Made by a program: the position numbers and the translations under genes. The notes under the pieces are model-generated. The model did no database searches. It was not told where the DNA came from and was given only the letters and a program-made list of their open reading frames with translations. Below are positions 23,955 to 36,039 of a DNA stretch of 64,000 nt, in pieces. The stretch is taken from the NCBI GenBank assembly GCA_014529385.2, contig CM043945.1, positions 97,072,612 to 97,136,611 of the forward strand. The letters run 5' to 3'. The DNA comes from Adiantum capillus-veneris. Lineage: Eukaryota; Streptophyta; Polypodiopsida; Polypodiales; Pteridaceae. Each line of letters begins with the position of its first letter. Position 1 is the first letter of the stretch.

Positions 23955-26900
23955 CATGGTTTCACAATCATGAAGGTCTCGAAAGAAGCAAGATAGATAG
24001 CACAAAGATCCCATCCAAAGTTTGAGATGTAGAAGCAATTGCCCATGCAGAAGAAACTCGACGGAAATCTCGAGAATGCAAGCAATGCTCTAAAGCAAGA
24101 TTACGTGCGGATATGCTGCAAGAACCCACTACATGCCCTACGATCAAGGATTCTGAGGGTGTTTGCACGTATCACCGTACGAGGGTGATACTTCTTCTCT
24201 CCCTGTATCGCCTAGCTTTTTGCCTTCTTCCCCTTGCTCAACATCTACAATCTCGCTAGGAGAGGCGTCACCTGCTAGAGAGATCACACCCCCCACAGTG
24301 GGTGCCTTTGGGGAGTCTCACATGGTATCGCCAGCCTTGGAGCATTTCGGCAGTCCGTCGACGCAGCACAGTCGCTTCATTTCATTGAGTGGATCTTGGT
24401 CACTTGCTCTTCGACCACCCTTTGGAGTTGGCATGGAGGCATGTGTGGACCCTACGATAGCATCAGAGACCAGCCCTTCGGTGACGGTACGCTCCCTTAG
24501 CGCATTTGAAGCTAGATATCATGCAGGCATCATTGCAGAGACCTACTTCAGCGACATTGATCTTTCCTCATGCACTCAGGTGCTTGAGCATTTGTTGCGA
24601 CACCCTTGTGTCGTTGAGGTCCACACAGCTATCGAGATCTGTAGTCCGAGGACCGGTCGCACAACGGTGACAGTTGTAGATAGTGTCAGACGCTCTTACA
24701 TTGCACTATCTCAATGAGGATCCAGGGATGCACTTGCAGCTCGTTGCACACTCACCAATGCAGTGGCAGCTACATCCATCGCAGGTATTTCTCAGGCCAC
24801 TTCTCGTGTGTTGTGCATTCTCGCCGGACCACCTTGCGTGCCAGACGCCTTAGGAGACAGTGACTTGATTTGGGACATAGTGATGAGCTTGGGCAAGCAA
24901 TGGGCATACTCCACAATGCTCACACATTCTAGATTCACGCATGAGAGAGCTCATAGGAGAGTTTTGGGAGGAGAATTGTAGCGCCTTGCCAGACTTCAAA
25001 AAGGCAATTTGACATAAAATTGGCCGCAAGCAATACATAGAGCATGGTGTTATGATCCTAAAGATTACACAAAGTCAGCTCTTTCATGCATTCCAAGATG
25101 CCCACCCTGAGATTAGCATTGGCCAATGCTCCTTCGAGGATTGCAAGCCTTGGTATGTGTGATTCATGTGTGAGAGAAGACATGTTAATGTAGATACCAT
25201 GTGCAGATTAAGATTATGTATGATGTGTTCCGTGCTCTTTTGGGGCATGGTGGAGAGGTTGCGATGGGGCCACGAGACTTTGTCCACTCTTTGTTGTGTG
25301 AGTATGTAGACGGAGCTTCCTACCATCAGATGTTGTGTATGGAGGGCAAGTGTGTCCAATGTGGGGATCTTGCACGACTTACATCTGTCATAGATGATGG
25401 TGATGCGGGTGCGATAGTTACATGGTATCAGTATGACTACCAGACATACATGGGTCTTCGAGGTGGCACATTTTGTAGGTTGCAACTCACATCTCATACT
25501 GCACCACATCCCTACTTCATGCAGGCTTTTAGGTCCGTTGTGTATCCATATGTGCAGCATGCGCATCACTCAAAGTGGCAGGATAGTGAGTTTCATGCTT
25601 GCCTTGCCGCCTTCCCCATTGACACTGTGGTCTTTGTCATGAATTTCGTAGAGAACTGCACCTTTGATCCTTAGGAGGAGATCCAACATGAATACTACTT
25701 CTCTGAGCAGGTAGAAATGATGATAGTTTGATAAATTTACATTTGCTTTGCATTTTTATCCACATTATATAATTGCATTTTTTCATTTACTCTAACCTTT
25801 TTAAATTCTCTTGAAGGTGGAAATCCTCGTCCATATATCTTATCGTCATGCAGAGGCGGAATTTGATGGAGTGGAGAGCTCTGAGGACGCACGAGTGATA
25901 CATGAGTACCATTTCTACATCAATGACGATCGCTCACACAGTGCGCAGTTTCTGCAACATTGTTTCTAGGAGCATGATGGATTCCTTCGTGAGCCCCATA
26001 TCTCATTCTTGTCACTATATTTGGTCGGATGGTTGTGGTGCACAATTCAAAAGCGCACGTTAGTTCTTTTGGTTGTGCAGATGGCACCATAGTAGTGGCA
26101 TATCTTGCATTTGGAGATTCTTTGATTCTAGGCATGGAAAGGGAGAGCACGAGGGTGCAGGCGCTTGAAGCGTGCTCTTTGGTGATATCAGATTTGACGC
26201 AACAGTGACCGATTTAGAGATGCTAGACAGGTTGTGGAGTGGTGCTCACAGCACATGGCACATGACTCATCTTCAGGTAGTGGATGCGAGGAGGTTCTTT
26301 TGGTGTGTGGATAGCCAGGATATTGATCTCACTAGTTGGGACTGTGACACAGTAGCAGGTACGCTCCAGTTGCACAGCATTCGGAGTACCGCAGCTGGGG
26401 ATCCCCCCGGGGAGTCCATTATGTAAAAATTGCATATAGCAGGTGCGAACAAGAGGTATTTAAATAATCCCTTGCCTGTATATTTTCAAGTATTAGATAC
26501 CCCTTATGTATGCATTTTTGTAAAAAAACTAGCCCTTATGTATGAAATTTTTCACTTTCTCAATTTAAAAACCCTTTATGTAAGTACATTTTTTTGTAAA
26601 TGTACCTAATTACAAATCCCTTATTTTGTTCGCACGTGTTATCTTACATATTTCCTAGTGGATGCCCTGGGGGGATCCCACTATCTTTACTAGGCACTAC
26701 TCATGCTTTTGCAATGCTTGCATACATGGTGAGTGGGCAAATTACACCATGATAGAGTGGGTTGATAGGTGGACACTACATCCTCTTTCACCATCACAGG
26801 GTATGACCACATCAAGTAGCTCCATTGATAGCCACACCGCACAGTTCTCTGATGATGCTGATACTCTCACAAATTACTTGGCAGAGGGAGATGATTTGCA

Positions 26901-27245
26901 TTTTTTACAGAGGAGGGAAATTCAAAGGGAGTTGACTATTATATTCTTGGGTGCACCAAGGCAAAGTATGTGCTTCAGGATTCCACCATGGATGATTATG
27001 GTGAGGTATATGTTTTTCACAGTATGGTTGTTTCAGGGCACTAATTTTAGCATGTCCGGCACTACATCCATTTTGTTCAGTATGAGTGGTCGAAGGTGGC
27101 CATACACTACTCCCATGTTGTCCTTGTTGTTTGGGTCCGGATGAGCACGAGAGCATCATGGAGATAGTCTGAAGTAGAGTAGGAGTTGCAAACATTTCAG
27201 ATGATATTAAAGCTCCTTCTAGAGATGATAGTTGTGATGATGAGT
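23955..27245 (+). pseudogene. Decayed transposase-like gene (SDG...HGKG family), spliced
   Basis: Coding blocks run along the plus strand: a basic, Cys-containing N terminus (24025-24170), a long middle frame (24163-24716), then 25201-25674 with a CVQCGD pair. A phase-0 intron at 25711-25816 (CAG/GTAGAA...TTGAAG/GTG) is followed by EYHFYINDDRSHSAQFLQHC. At 26022 the frame reads WSDGCGAQFKSAR and 36 codons on RHGKGEHEGAGA (26130-26165). A Cys-rich block, RHYSCFCNACIHGEW, follows at about 26690, after another likely intron. I know the SDG-x2-Q(F/Y)K and HGKG-x2-(D/E)G pair from uncharacterised eukaryotic proteins that look like RNase H-fold transposases. The acidic residues could be catalytic, but that is inference. 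Stops (TGA 24714, TAG 24979, 25672, 25968, 26055) and frame changes make it non-functional. Confidence 0.55.
25711..25816 (+). other. Intron in the transposase-like gene
   Basis: 106-bp, T-rich. The exon ends GAGCAG at 25710 before GTAGAA and resumes after TTGAAG at 25817. The protein reads through in one frame (FSEQ to VEILVH). Its retention shows this is a genomic, not retrocopied, gene. Confidence 0.6.
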
Positions 27246-27480
27246 GCTAGCGATGACCCCTACATTCGTGTTATTTACCATTCCACCTTTTGGTCATTTC
27301 TATTCTTGTCTACTGTTGTTCACTGATATTCTATATGGTGTTGTACTTTCCCTCGTTCATTTGATGTTCATTTTTTAAATTACCATTCATAGGTTGATAT
27401 TTTATTAAAGGTTCACGGTCTTACGTTTTCGTCTTGACTGTCATTAGCGAGATGAATCCCAATTCGTTGTAAGAAACCCT
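27246..27480. other. Spacer between transposase-like gene and hairpin array
   Basis: AT-rich, no coding block. Could contain the 3' untranslated region of the upstream gene. Confidence 0.4.
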
Positions 27481-27607
27481 ACACGATCGAGACGGATTGC
27501 GATGCCCATGAAACTTTGTAGGGGCGGGGATTTGTGTGTTTTCTCCACCCCTATGGAGTTGCGTGGCCACCCACTCTCGTCTTGTTGGTATAGGTTAGCA
27601 CAATCGC

Positions 27608-27655
27608 CAATTTTTCCACTTTGGCCTCGCCAAGGGCCCTTAGCGAGGCTAAAGC
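27608..27655. repeat. Palindromic switch point 1 of the array
   Basis: An almost perfect palindrome centred on AAGGGCCCTT near 27630, with flanks GGCCTCGCC and GCGAGGCTAAAG. It joins a reversed unit to the forward block. Confidence 0.8.
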
Positions 27656-29460
27656 GGAAAAAATTGGCAACTGTGCCACCCTAGACCAACGATACGAGAG
27701 TGGATAGCCATGAAACTTTGCAGGGGTGTGGAAAGCACACAAATTTCCACCCTTGCAGAGTTTCATGGGCATCGAAATCCGTCTTAACGGTTTAGAGCGG
27801 CATAATCATCAGTTTTTGACCATTGGCCCCTTGGTGAGGCCAAAATAGAAAAATTGGCGATTGTGCCACACTAAACTGACAAAACAGGAGTGGAAGGCCA
27901 TGCAAATCTACAGGGGCAGGGAAAGCACACAAATACCTGTCCCTATAAATTATCATGGGCATCGCAATCCGTCTCGATGGTCTACGGTGTCACAATCATC
28001 AGTTTTTGACCATTGGGCTCTTAGTGAGGCCAAAGCAAAAAAATTGGTGATTGGGAGCGGATGCCCATGAAACTTTGCAGGGGAGGAAAAAGCACATAAA
28101 TCTCCATCTTTGCAAAGTTTCATGGGCATCACAATCCGTCTCGATGGTCTATGGTGGCACAATGGCCAATTTTTTTACCATTGGGTCCTTAGCGAGGCCA
28201 AAACGGAAAAATTGGTGATTGTGCCACCCTAAACCGACAAGATGGGAGCGGATGGCCATAAAACTTTGCAGGGATAAGGAAAACATACAAATACCAGCCC
28301 TTGCAAAGTTTCATGGGCATCGCAATCCGTCTTGACGGTCTACGGTGGCACAATTGCAAGTTTTTTACCATTGGACCCTTAGCGAGGCCAAAACGAAAAA
28401 ATTGGCAATTGTGCCACCCTAGACCAACGAGACATGAGTGGATGTCCATGAAACTCTGTAGGCACGGGGAAAGCATACAAATCCCCACCCCTGAAATGTT
28501 TCATGGGCACCGTAATTTGTTTCAACGGTCTACAGTGGCACAGTCACCAGTTTTTGACCATTGGGCCCTTAGCGAGGCCAAAACAAAAAAATTGGCAATT
28601 GCGGCACCGTAGATCGACCATGAAAGTTTGCAAGGGCATGAAAAGTACATAAATCCCTACCCCTGTAAAGTTTCACGGGCATTGAAATCCATCTCGACGG
28701 TCTACAGTGGCACAATCGCCAATTTTTCCGCTTTAAAAAACTGACCATTGTGCCACCGTAGAGCGTCGTGTAGGATTGCGATGACCATGAAACTTTGAAA
28801 GGGTGGATAAAGCACACAAATTCCCTACCCTTGTAAAGTATCATGGGCATCACAATCCATCTTGTGGGTCTACGGTGGCACAATCGCCAGTTTTCTACCA
28901 TTGGTTCCTTGGCGGGGCCCAATGGTAGAAAACTGGCGATTGTGCCACCTTACACTGACAAGATGGGAGCGGATGGCCATGAAACTTTCTAGCGGCAGTT
29001 AAAGCACACAAATATTTTCCCCTACAAATTTTCATGGGAATCGCAATCCGTCTGATGGTCTATGGTGGCACAATCGCTAGTTTTTGACCATTGGGCCCTT
29101 AACGAGGCCAAAGCAAAAAAATTGGCGATTGTGCCACCTTAAACTGATGAAACGGGAGTGGATGGACCCATGAAGCTTTGCAAGGATAGGGAAAGCATAC
29201 AAATCCTTGCCTTGCAAAGTTTCATGGGCATCGCAATCCTACTTGACAATCTACGGTGGCACAACCGCCAATTTTTTACCATTGGGCCCTTGGTGAGGCC
29301 AAAGCAAAAAAATTGGTGATTTGGCCACGCTAAACCGACTAGACGGGATTGGATGGCCATGAAACTCTGAAAGAGCTCCCTCAACACCCAAATCCATACC
29401 CTTGCAAATTTTCATGGGCCTCGCAATCCTACTCGACGGTCTACGGTGGCATATTCACCA

Positions 29461-29492
29461 GTTTTTGACCATTGGGCCCAATGGTCAAAAAC
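29461..29492. repeat. Palindromic switch point 2 of the array
   Basis: A perfect 32-bp palindrome centred on GGGCCC at 29474-29479. The left half reads GTTTTTGACCATTGGG. It joins the forward block to the reversed block, making the array halves inverted copies. Confidence 0.9.
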
Positions 29493-30989
29493 TAGTGATT
29501 GCGCCACTGTAGACTGTTGAGATGGACTAGGATACCCATGAAACTTTGCAGTGGTGGGTATCTATGTGCTTTCCTCTCCCTTGCAAAGTTCCATGGCCAT
29601 CCACTCACGTCTCGTTAGTTTAGGGTGGCACAATTGCGAATTTTTTCGTTTTGGCCTCGCCAAGGGCCCAATGGTAAAAAATTGGTGATTGTGCTATTGT
29701 AGACCATCGCGATGAATTGTGATGCCCATGATACTTTGAAAGGCAAGGATTTGTGTGCTTTCCCCACCCTTGTAAAGTTTCATGGCCATCCGCTTCCGTC
29801 TCGTCTGTCTAGGGTGGCACAATCGCCAATTTTTTCGCTTTGGCCTTGCTAAGGTTCCAATCGTTAAAAACTTGACGATTGTGCCACCGTAGACCATCAA
29901 GACGGATTGTGATGCCCATGATACTTTGTAGGTATGGGGATTTGTGTGCTTTTCCTGCCCTTGTAGAGTTTCATGGATACCCGCTCCTGTTTCGTTGGTT
30001 TAGGATGGCACAATCGCCAATTTGTCCGTTTTGGCCTCGCTAAGGATCCAATGATAAAAAACTGGCAATTGTGCCACCGTAGACCGCCAATACGGATTTG
30101 ATGCCCATGAAACTTTGCAAGATCGAAGATTTGTGTGTTTTCCCTACCCTTATAAGTTTTCATGTCCATCCACTCCCGTCTCGTTGGTCTAGGGTGGCAC
30201 AATTGCCATTTTTCCGCTTTGGCCTCGCTAAGGGCCCAATGGTTAAAAACTAGCAATTGTGCCACCATAGACTTTCAAGACGATTGGGATGCCCATGGAA
30301 CTTTGCAGGGACGGGTTTTTGTATGCTTTACCCATCTCTATAGAGTTTCATGGCCATCTGCTCTCGTCTCGTTGGTCTATGGTGGCACAATCGCCAATTT
30401 TTCCATTTTGGCCTCGCTAAGGGCCCAATGGTCAAAAATTGATGATTGTGTCACCATAGATAGTTGAAATGGATTTTGATGCCCATGAAACTTTGCAGGG
30501 GTGGGGATTTGTGTGCTGTTATTGCCCCTATAGAATTTCATGGCCATCCGCTCCTGTCGCGTCGTTCTAGGGTGGCACAATCGACAACTTTTTCGCTTTG
30601 ACCTCACTAAGCGCCCAATGGTCAAAAACTAGCGATTGTGCCATCGTAGACCGTCGAGTAGGATTGTGATGCCCATGAAACTTTGCAAGGGCCGGTATTT
30701 ATGTGCTTTTACCACCCGTGATGAGTTTCATGGCCATCCGCTCTCATCTTGTCGGTCTAGGGTGGCACAATTGCCAATTTTTCTGCTTTGGCCTCGCCAA
30801 AGGGCCCAATAGTCAAAAATTGGCAATTGTGCCACCGTAAACCGTCGAGACAGATTGCGATGTCCATGAAACTTTACAAGGGTGGGGATTTGTGTGCTTT
30901 CTCCACCCCTGCAAAGTTTCATGGCCATAGCTCTCGTCTCGTCGTACTTGGGATGGCACAATCTCCAATTTTTTCGCTTTGGACTAATG

Positions 30990-31520
30990 AACCGCATAAA
31001 TTAGAACACGACTATTGTAATCATAATGACACATTTTTCAAAGGTAAAACTGCATAATGAAAAACGTTGTAATTACACTCATAAGAAGACATCAAACGAG
31101 GTATGCTACCATTGAGGATCGTACAAAGTTGTGGTACAAGTGAACACCCAAAACTATAACGAGGTGACTATAATAATAAAGACAAAGTTTACAGAGGTTT
31201 GGTACAAATGGACTCAAATGGACTGCAATAAGTAAACATGGCATTTAATCTCAACAAGACACATTGTAAAAAGGTTTGATACAAGTGAACCGCAAAATTG
31301 AAACATGGCGACTAGAATTACAAGGACATATCGTACAAAGGACAAAAATTAAAACATGGCGACTCAAACAAGAAGACTATAATCATAAACACCATTCAGG
31401 ATTTTTTTTTGGTACAAATCGACATCAAAAGCTCGCGCCAGCCCAAACCCACATCAGGCATGTAAGGGTAGAGTGTGTATTGGGGGAGCGGCTAAGGTAA
31501 GTGTGCAGTCATGTGAAGTG
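30990..31520. repeat. Spacer with short degenerate repeats
   Basis: Phrases such as 'ggtacaaatgga', 'aaaacatggcgact' (31298 and 31350 area) and 'tacaagtgaac' recur at 40-60 bp steps. No gene. Confidence 0.45.
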
Positions 31521-31525
31521 CTTTG

Positions 31526-32278
31526 CTAAGCAATGCGACGCTCAATGGTGGAATCCCCCAAGATTGCTCTATTGTCTCTAAGTGCTTGCTCCAGCTTTGC
31601 AACCCTCTGCTGTGCTGTGGCCAGCTCTCGCGTAAGCTCATCTTTACTGCTGATGAACTCTAAAGAGGGGTCAGTCTACAACAAACACAAAATTAAAAAA
31701 TTAACTGTCCAATTTTTTTTTTGAAGCTATAAAAACCATAGATGAGTGAATGTACCTGAGTAGCTGTAAAGGCAGTACTGGGTGCTAACTGGGTGGAAGG
31801 TCTGCTCAATGGAGGTGGCTCCTCGGGTGGTGTAGAGAAAGCAGCCTGATTGTGAAAAAACAAAAATTCCACAATGATAAGAATAATGAATGACATTCAT
31901 AACCAAAGAAATGGAAACAGTGGAAAGGTTATGTATACAGTGGAAGAAGTAGCAGAAGCAACACGATCCTGTTCGTGTGGGCTACCAAGCCGTGTAGTAT
32001 GTAATGGCACCTAGTATATAAAAAAAATGTATTACCTACCGCTCTACCGAATAAATATTTGTAGGTGAAGACTACAAAAATGTATCTGAGAAGGGCGTCC
32101 TGGCTGTGTAAACAGCTCGACAAGGTGGCTGAGTGTGTTGCCCACGGAACGGACCTCTAGTCCAAGCTCTGTGCTGAGACCTTGGACTACGCTCCAAGGA
32201 ACCATCGGCTCTACTAGACATCGACGAGCTGGACGACCTATGAACTTGGTCATCCCTGGGAGCCTTTGCTACTGCCAT
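31526..32278 (-). CDS. 3' exons of a spliced coiled-coil gene, family unknown
   Basis: Three consecutive exons read in phase 0 on the minus strand: 32010-31939 (24 codons, acceptor TATACTAG, donor GTATAC), 31845-31756 (30 codons, Pro-rich, acceptor CACAATCAG, donor GTACAT), and 31675-31526 (49 codons and TAG, acceptor TTGTTGTAG). The last exon encodes a short coiled coil, ELTRELATAQQRVAKLEQAL. Exon lengths are exact multiples of three and none contains a stop, so the structure looks real. A further coding block upstream begins with an ATG at 32278 and is rich in Ser and Arg; its splice to 32010 was not resolved. Upstream sequence at 32312-36021 is an LTR-like insertion. Function unknown. The gene converges on the transposase-like gene across the hairpin array. 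Confidence 0.5.
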
Positions 32279-32311
32279 AGTCTACCGAAATCGTGACCCC
32301 CTCCTGGACGT

Positions 32312-33899
32312 TGGGATGGGGGAAATGGAACAACACCCGACACAATTTAGCTGCCTCTCTATAGCCCAAGGTAATAGTCCTCCACACGGATTCACACACA
32401 CACACACACACTTTTTGCAAACTTCCAATGCACACACTCGCCTACTAGCATTCCCGACCATACACACTCACATTGGCTGACGCATATACAAACAAATCTG
32501 CAATCACTCATTCACTTGGCTCACTCTATCTCTCTCCTCCTCTCTCTTTTCACACACACACAATCAGTTCGGAGCCACTGCTTCGAGGGACGAGACACAC
32601 AAGACGAGACAAAGTAGATGATCACAATCGAGCCATAAAAAACTCAATAGACAAACTCTGCATCAACATAAAAATTCCAGGTACAATTACTGCATTTGGT
32701 CGAGCCCCCCCCCCCACCGGCTTAGAGAATCCCTTCTCTACCTCCTCGAGTGTGCCTCGCTACTGGCCAGCCCCGTTTCCTCTCCCTCTGTCAAGCTTAC
32801 GACCCTCCCACTTGATGGCGAGTCCCCCTGGCTGCCTTGACGGCTCTCCAAAGAACCCTGGCTTTCCCTACCTGCAACAACTGACCCGTGCCACCCTCCT
32901 TTCTCTTTACTTGCCATCATCCGATGGTGCTCCACCTCCTCCTATTGCCACCCCTTGGTGGCCCTTCTACCCTCATGGCCTTCCCAATGGATGCAGCCCC
33001 TCGTTCACTGTTCCTTGCCCGCTTTGCTCCCCACCACCTGCAGCCCTCGGCTCCCTTCACTTGCTCCAAGTTAGCCTTCCTGTAACGCTGCCCTACAGCT
33101 GCTCATTATGCACCTAGGACCATCCCTCCATGCAGCCCCTACTGGCCCTGCCTTGTCTTGCTGGTCACCCCCCTGCAAACTGACGGCCTTCCTGAGTGGC
33201 GCCACCTCTGGCGACCCCTTCCTCCTTTCCCTGCAACCGACTGGCAGTATTCCTTATGCAGCCCCTACTCCTTCTCAGTGCTCACACCCTGCATGCCCCA
33301 GATGGCGCCCTCCTCTCTAAGAACTGCCATTGCCCACGGCATCTCCAACAGCTGGCGCTTCCTCTGCATATCTACCACCTGGTGCCACTTCTCAATCCAC
33401 TACAGCTTGCTCTCGTTTGTTTTGTAGCATGGAAATCTTTTAAAAAAACTTAACTTGCAACTTAGCGGGTGTTCCCACCAAATGCAACCCGCAGCCAATA
33501 GCTTTGCATCTCTTACCATAACTTGAGACCTTGCTTTGGAACCAAGGCCTTCACGGCTTTAAGTAAACATAATTGACCTACAAGAACCAAATCCCGGGAT
33601 GCTTTGATACTTGCCGATAATGGTGAGTGCAACAAACATTGGTCGCTCCGAATCCCAATGCAACCATGATAGACGGCCACATTCAAGCTCTGGTTTGGAA
33701 TGAATCTCTAAAAGAACTCCAAATAACAAGCCAAAAAAACCAAGCCATAGAGCCTGCAAACATCTCGATCATTAGAGGCCCAAAATCATCGCTTGACCTG
33801 TAAAGTGCCACATCTGGCATACACATCACATTCCAACTTGCTGCAATCTGCATCTAGTATTTGCTCCATCTCTTCTTCATGAGTCCTCACAATTCCACA
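32312..33899 (-). repeat. Direct repeat / putative 3' LTR
   Basis: Shares order and sequence with 34360-36021, including a CA microsatellite, 'ttggctcactctatctctct' and a C-rich block near 32760-33420. Plus-strand open frames over that C-rich block are present in both copies with indels and are not treated as genes. Confidence 0.65.
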
Positions 33900-34020
33900 C
33901 TGATGCTAGTATCTACATTCTCTAAGCAGTTACCTTAACCAACTTGCTCCATACGGCCTCGAACTCCCACACGAATGCTCAGAAATCACCATCAAGGCTT
34001 TGCTTTAGGTTGTCCATCAT

Positions 34021-34357
34021 CTACTTCACTTCACTCCACTGCGTGTTGACCACGTATCGACTTCGAAATGCCGCTTCCAACGTGCTCCAATCCTGTTTTT
34101 CTTCAGCCTGCAAGCTCTCACCTTTTGCTTTTCCACGAACCAGGAGCGGGAAAGCATGGGCCACTCCCTCTTCTCTTGACAAGCCGCTCTCCAGCAGAAA
34201 AAGGCCATATTCTTGAAGCCAAACTTCTGCATCTTCAACAGCTGTAAAAGTCGGAAAACCCGACCATGCCATTCTTGTTAGATCCTGCTCTTCAAACCGC
34301 GACACCGTCTTCGACTTCACCAAGGAGCAATTAGTAGAACCTCTGTGGGGCACCACT
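34021..34357 (-). pseudogene. Retrotransposon gag (capsid) fragment
   Basis: The minus strand reads MAWSGFPTFTAVEDAEVWLQ followed by EEKQDWSTLEAAFRSRYV. The pattern of a W..F..F..exDAxxWL start and a 'W..L..aF..RY' helix matches the Retrotrans_gag region of plant Ty3/gypsy elements. The frame then stops at 34021. Only the capsid core is present, with no knuckle or pol. It lies between the two long direct repeats and is the main evidence that they are LTRs. Confidence 0.6.
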
Positions 34358-34359
34358 GA

Positions 34360-36021
34360 TGGGATGTGGGAAATGGAACAACACCCGACAAACAACTTAG
34401 CTGCGTCTCTATAGCCCAAGGTAATAGTCCGCACCCCTACCCACACAGATTCACACACACACACACACTCACTTTTTGCAAACTTCCAATGCACAGGCTC
34501 GCCTACTAGCATTGCCGACCATACACACTCACATTGGCTGATGCATATACAAACAAATCTGCAATCACTCATTCACTTGGCTCACTCTATCTCTCTCCTC
34601 TTCTCTCTTTGCACACACACACAATCAGTCCGGAGCCACTGCTTCCACGGACGAGACGCACAAGACGAGACGAAGTAGATGATCACAATCGAGCCATAAA
34701 AAACCCAATAGACAAACTCTGCATCAATATAAAAATTCCAGGTACAATTATTGCATTTGGTTGAGCCCCCCCTGGCTAAGAGAATCCTTTCTCTACTTCC
34801 TCGAGTGTGCCTCGCTATTGGCCAGCCCCGTTTTCTCTCCCTCTGTCGAGCTTCTGGCCCTCCCACTTGATGGCGAGCCCCCCTGGCTGCCTTGACGGCT
34901 CTCCAAAGAACCCTGGATTTCCCGGCCTGCAACAACTGACCCATGCCAGCCTCCTTTCTCTTTCCTTGCCATCATCCGATGGTGCTCCACCTCCTCCTTG
35001 GTGGCCCTTCCACCCTCATGGTGTCATCACCCTGCAGCAAGCCATGGCGGCCTCCCTAACAGATGCAGCCCCTTGTTCACTGCTCCTTGCCTGCTTTGCT
35101 CCCCACCACCTACAGCCCTCGGCTCCCTTCACTTGCTCCAAGTTAACCTTCCTGTAACGCTACCCTGCAGCTCCTCGTTATGCACCTAGGACCACCCCTC
35201 CATGCAGCCCTTACTGGCCCTGCCCTATCTTGCTAGTCGCCCCCATGCAAAACTGACGGCCTTCCTGAGTGGCGCCACCCTGGCGACCCCTTCCTCCTTT
35301 CCCTGCAACCGACTGGGCGGTATCCCTTATGCAGCCCCTACTCCTTCTCAATGCTCACGCCCTGCATGCCCCAGATGGTGCCCTCCTCTTTGGGAACTGC
35401 CACTACCCACGGCATCTCCAACAGCTGGCGCTTCCTCTGCATATCCACCACCTGGCGCCACTTCTCAATCCATTACAGCTTCACTTCTCAATCCATTACA
35501 GCTTGCTCTCGTTTGTTTTTTAGCATGGCAATCTTTTAAAAAAACTTAACTTGTGACTTAGCGGGGTGTTCCCACCAAACGCAACCCGCTGCCAATAGCT
35601 TTGCATCTCTTACCATAACTTGAGACCTTGCTTTGGAACCAAGGCCTTCATGGCTTTAAGTAAACATAATTGACTTACAAGAACCAAATCCTCAGATGCT
35701 GTGATACTTGCCAATAATGGTGACTGCAAAAAACATTTGCCACTCTGAATCCCAATGCAGCCATGATAGACGGTCACATTCAAGCTCTGGTTTGGAATGG
35801 ATCTCCAAAAGAACTCCAAATAACAAGCCAAAATAACCAAGCCATAGAGTAAACGGTGATTATATTTCATGTGCCTACAAACATCTCGATCATTAGAGGC
35901 CCAAAATCATCGCTTTGACCTGTAAAGTGCCACATCTGGCATACACATCACAATCCAACTTGCTGCAATCTGCATCTAGTATTTTCTCCATCGCTTCTTC
36001 ATGAGTCCTCACAATTCCACA
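34360..36021 (-). repeat. Direct repeat / putative 5' LTR
   Basis: Counterpart of 32312-33899, about 75 bp longer through indels, including a local 26-bp duplication near 35462-35510 ('cacttctcaatccattacag'). Confidence 0.65.
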
Positions 36022-36039
36022 CTGATGATAGTACCACTA

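Larger units (their letters stand above)
27480..30985. repeat. Array of ~19 hairpin-forming units with orientation flips
   Basis: A unit built on CCATGAAACTTTGCAGGGG recurs at 27507, 27709, 27899, 28066, 28257, 28447, 28619, 28786, 28978, 29169, 29358, 29537, 29727, 29917, 30106, 30293, 30484, 30674 and 30865. The modal step is about 190 bp (range 167-202). Within a unit the left ~65-70 bases, from GATTGTGCCACC to the core, are repeated in reverse complement after a ~12-base spacer like AAAGCACACAAAT. Each unit can therefore fold into a long hairpin. Unit orientation is reversed before about 27630, forward to 29476, and reversed again to the end. Open frames on both strands follow the repeat and are not genes. 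No known satellite or foldback family is recognised. Confidence 0.85.
32312..36021 (-). mobile_element. LTR-retrotransposon-like unit with 1.6-kb direct repeats and little interior
   Basis: Two long direct repeats, 32312-33899 and 34360-36021, start with TGGGATG and end with ATTCCACA on the plus strand. They bracket about 460 bp that includes a gag-like fragment on the minus strand. TG...CA ends and the gag support an LTR element with a large internal deletion or a non-autonomous derivative. Against this, I found no matching target duplication, no clear polypurine tract, and similarity extending about 10 bp past one end (CTGATG). The copies differ at many positions, so insertion is not recent. 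Confidence 0.55.

Noticed and set aside
27480-30985. Numerous 60-120 codon frames with repeated peptides in the hairpin array
   Set aside because: They exist on both strands because the repeat unit happens to be open; repeats differ by frame-breaking indels and stops.
27480-30985. CRISPR array
   Set aside because: Units are ~190 bp without unique spacers, each is a hairpin, and the genome is eukaryotic.
32473-35549. Pro/Ser/Leu-rich plus-strand frames in the two 1.6-kb repeats
   Set aside because: C-rich composition; both repeat copies contain them with indels, and no family was recognised.
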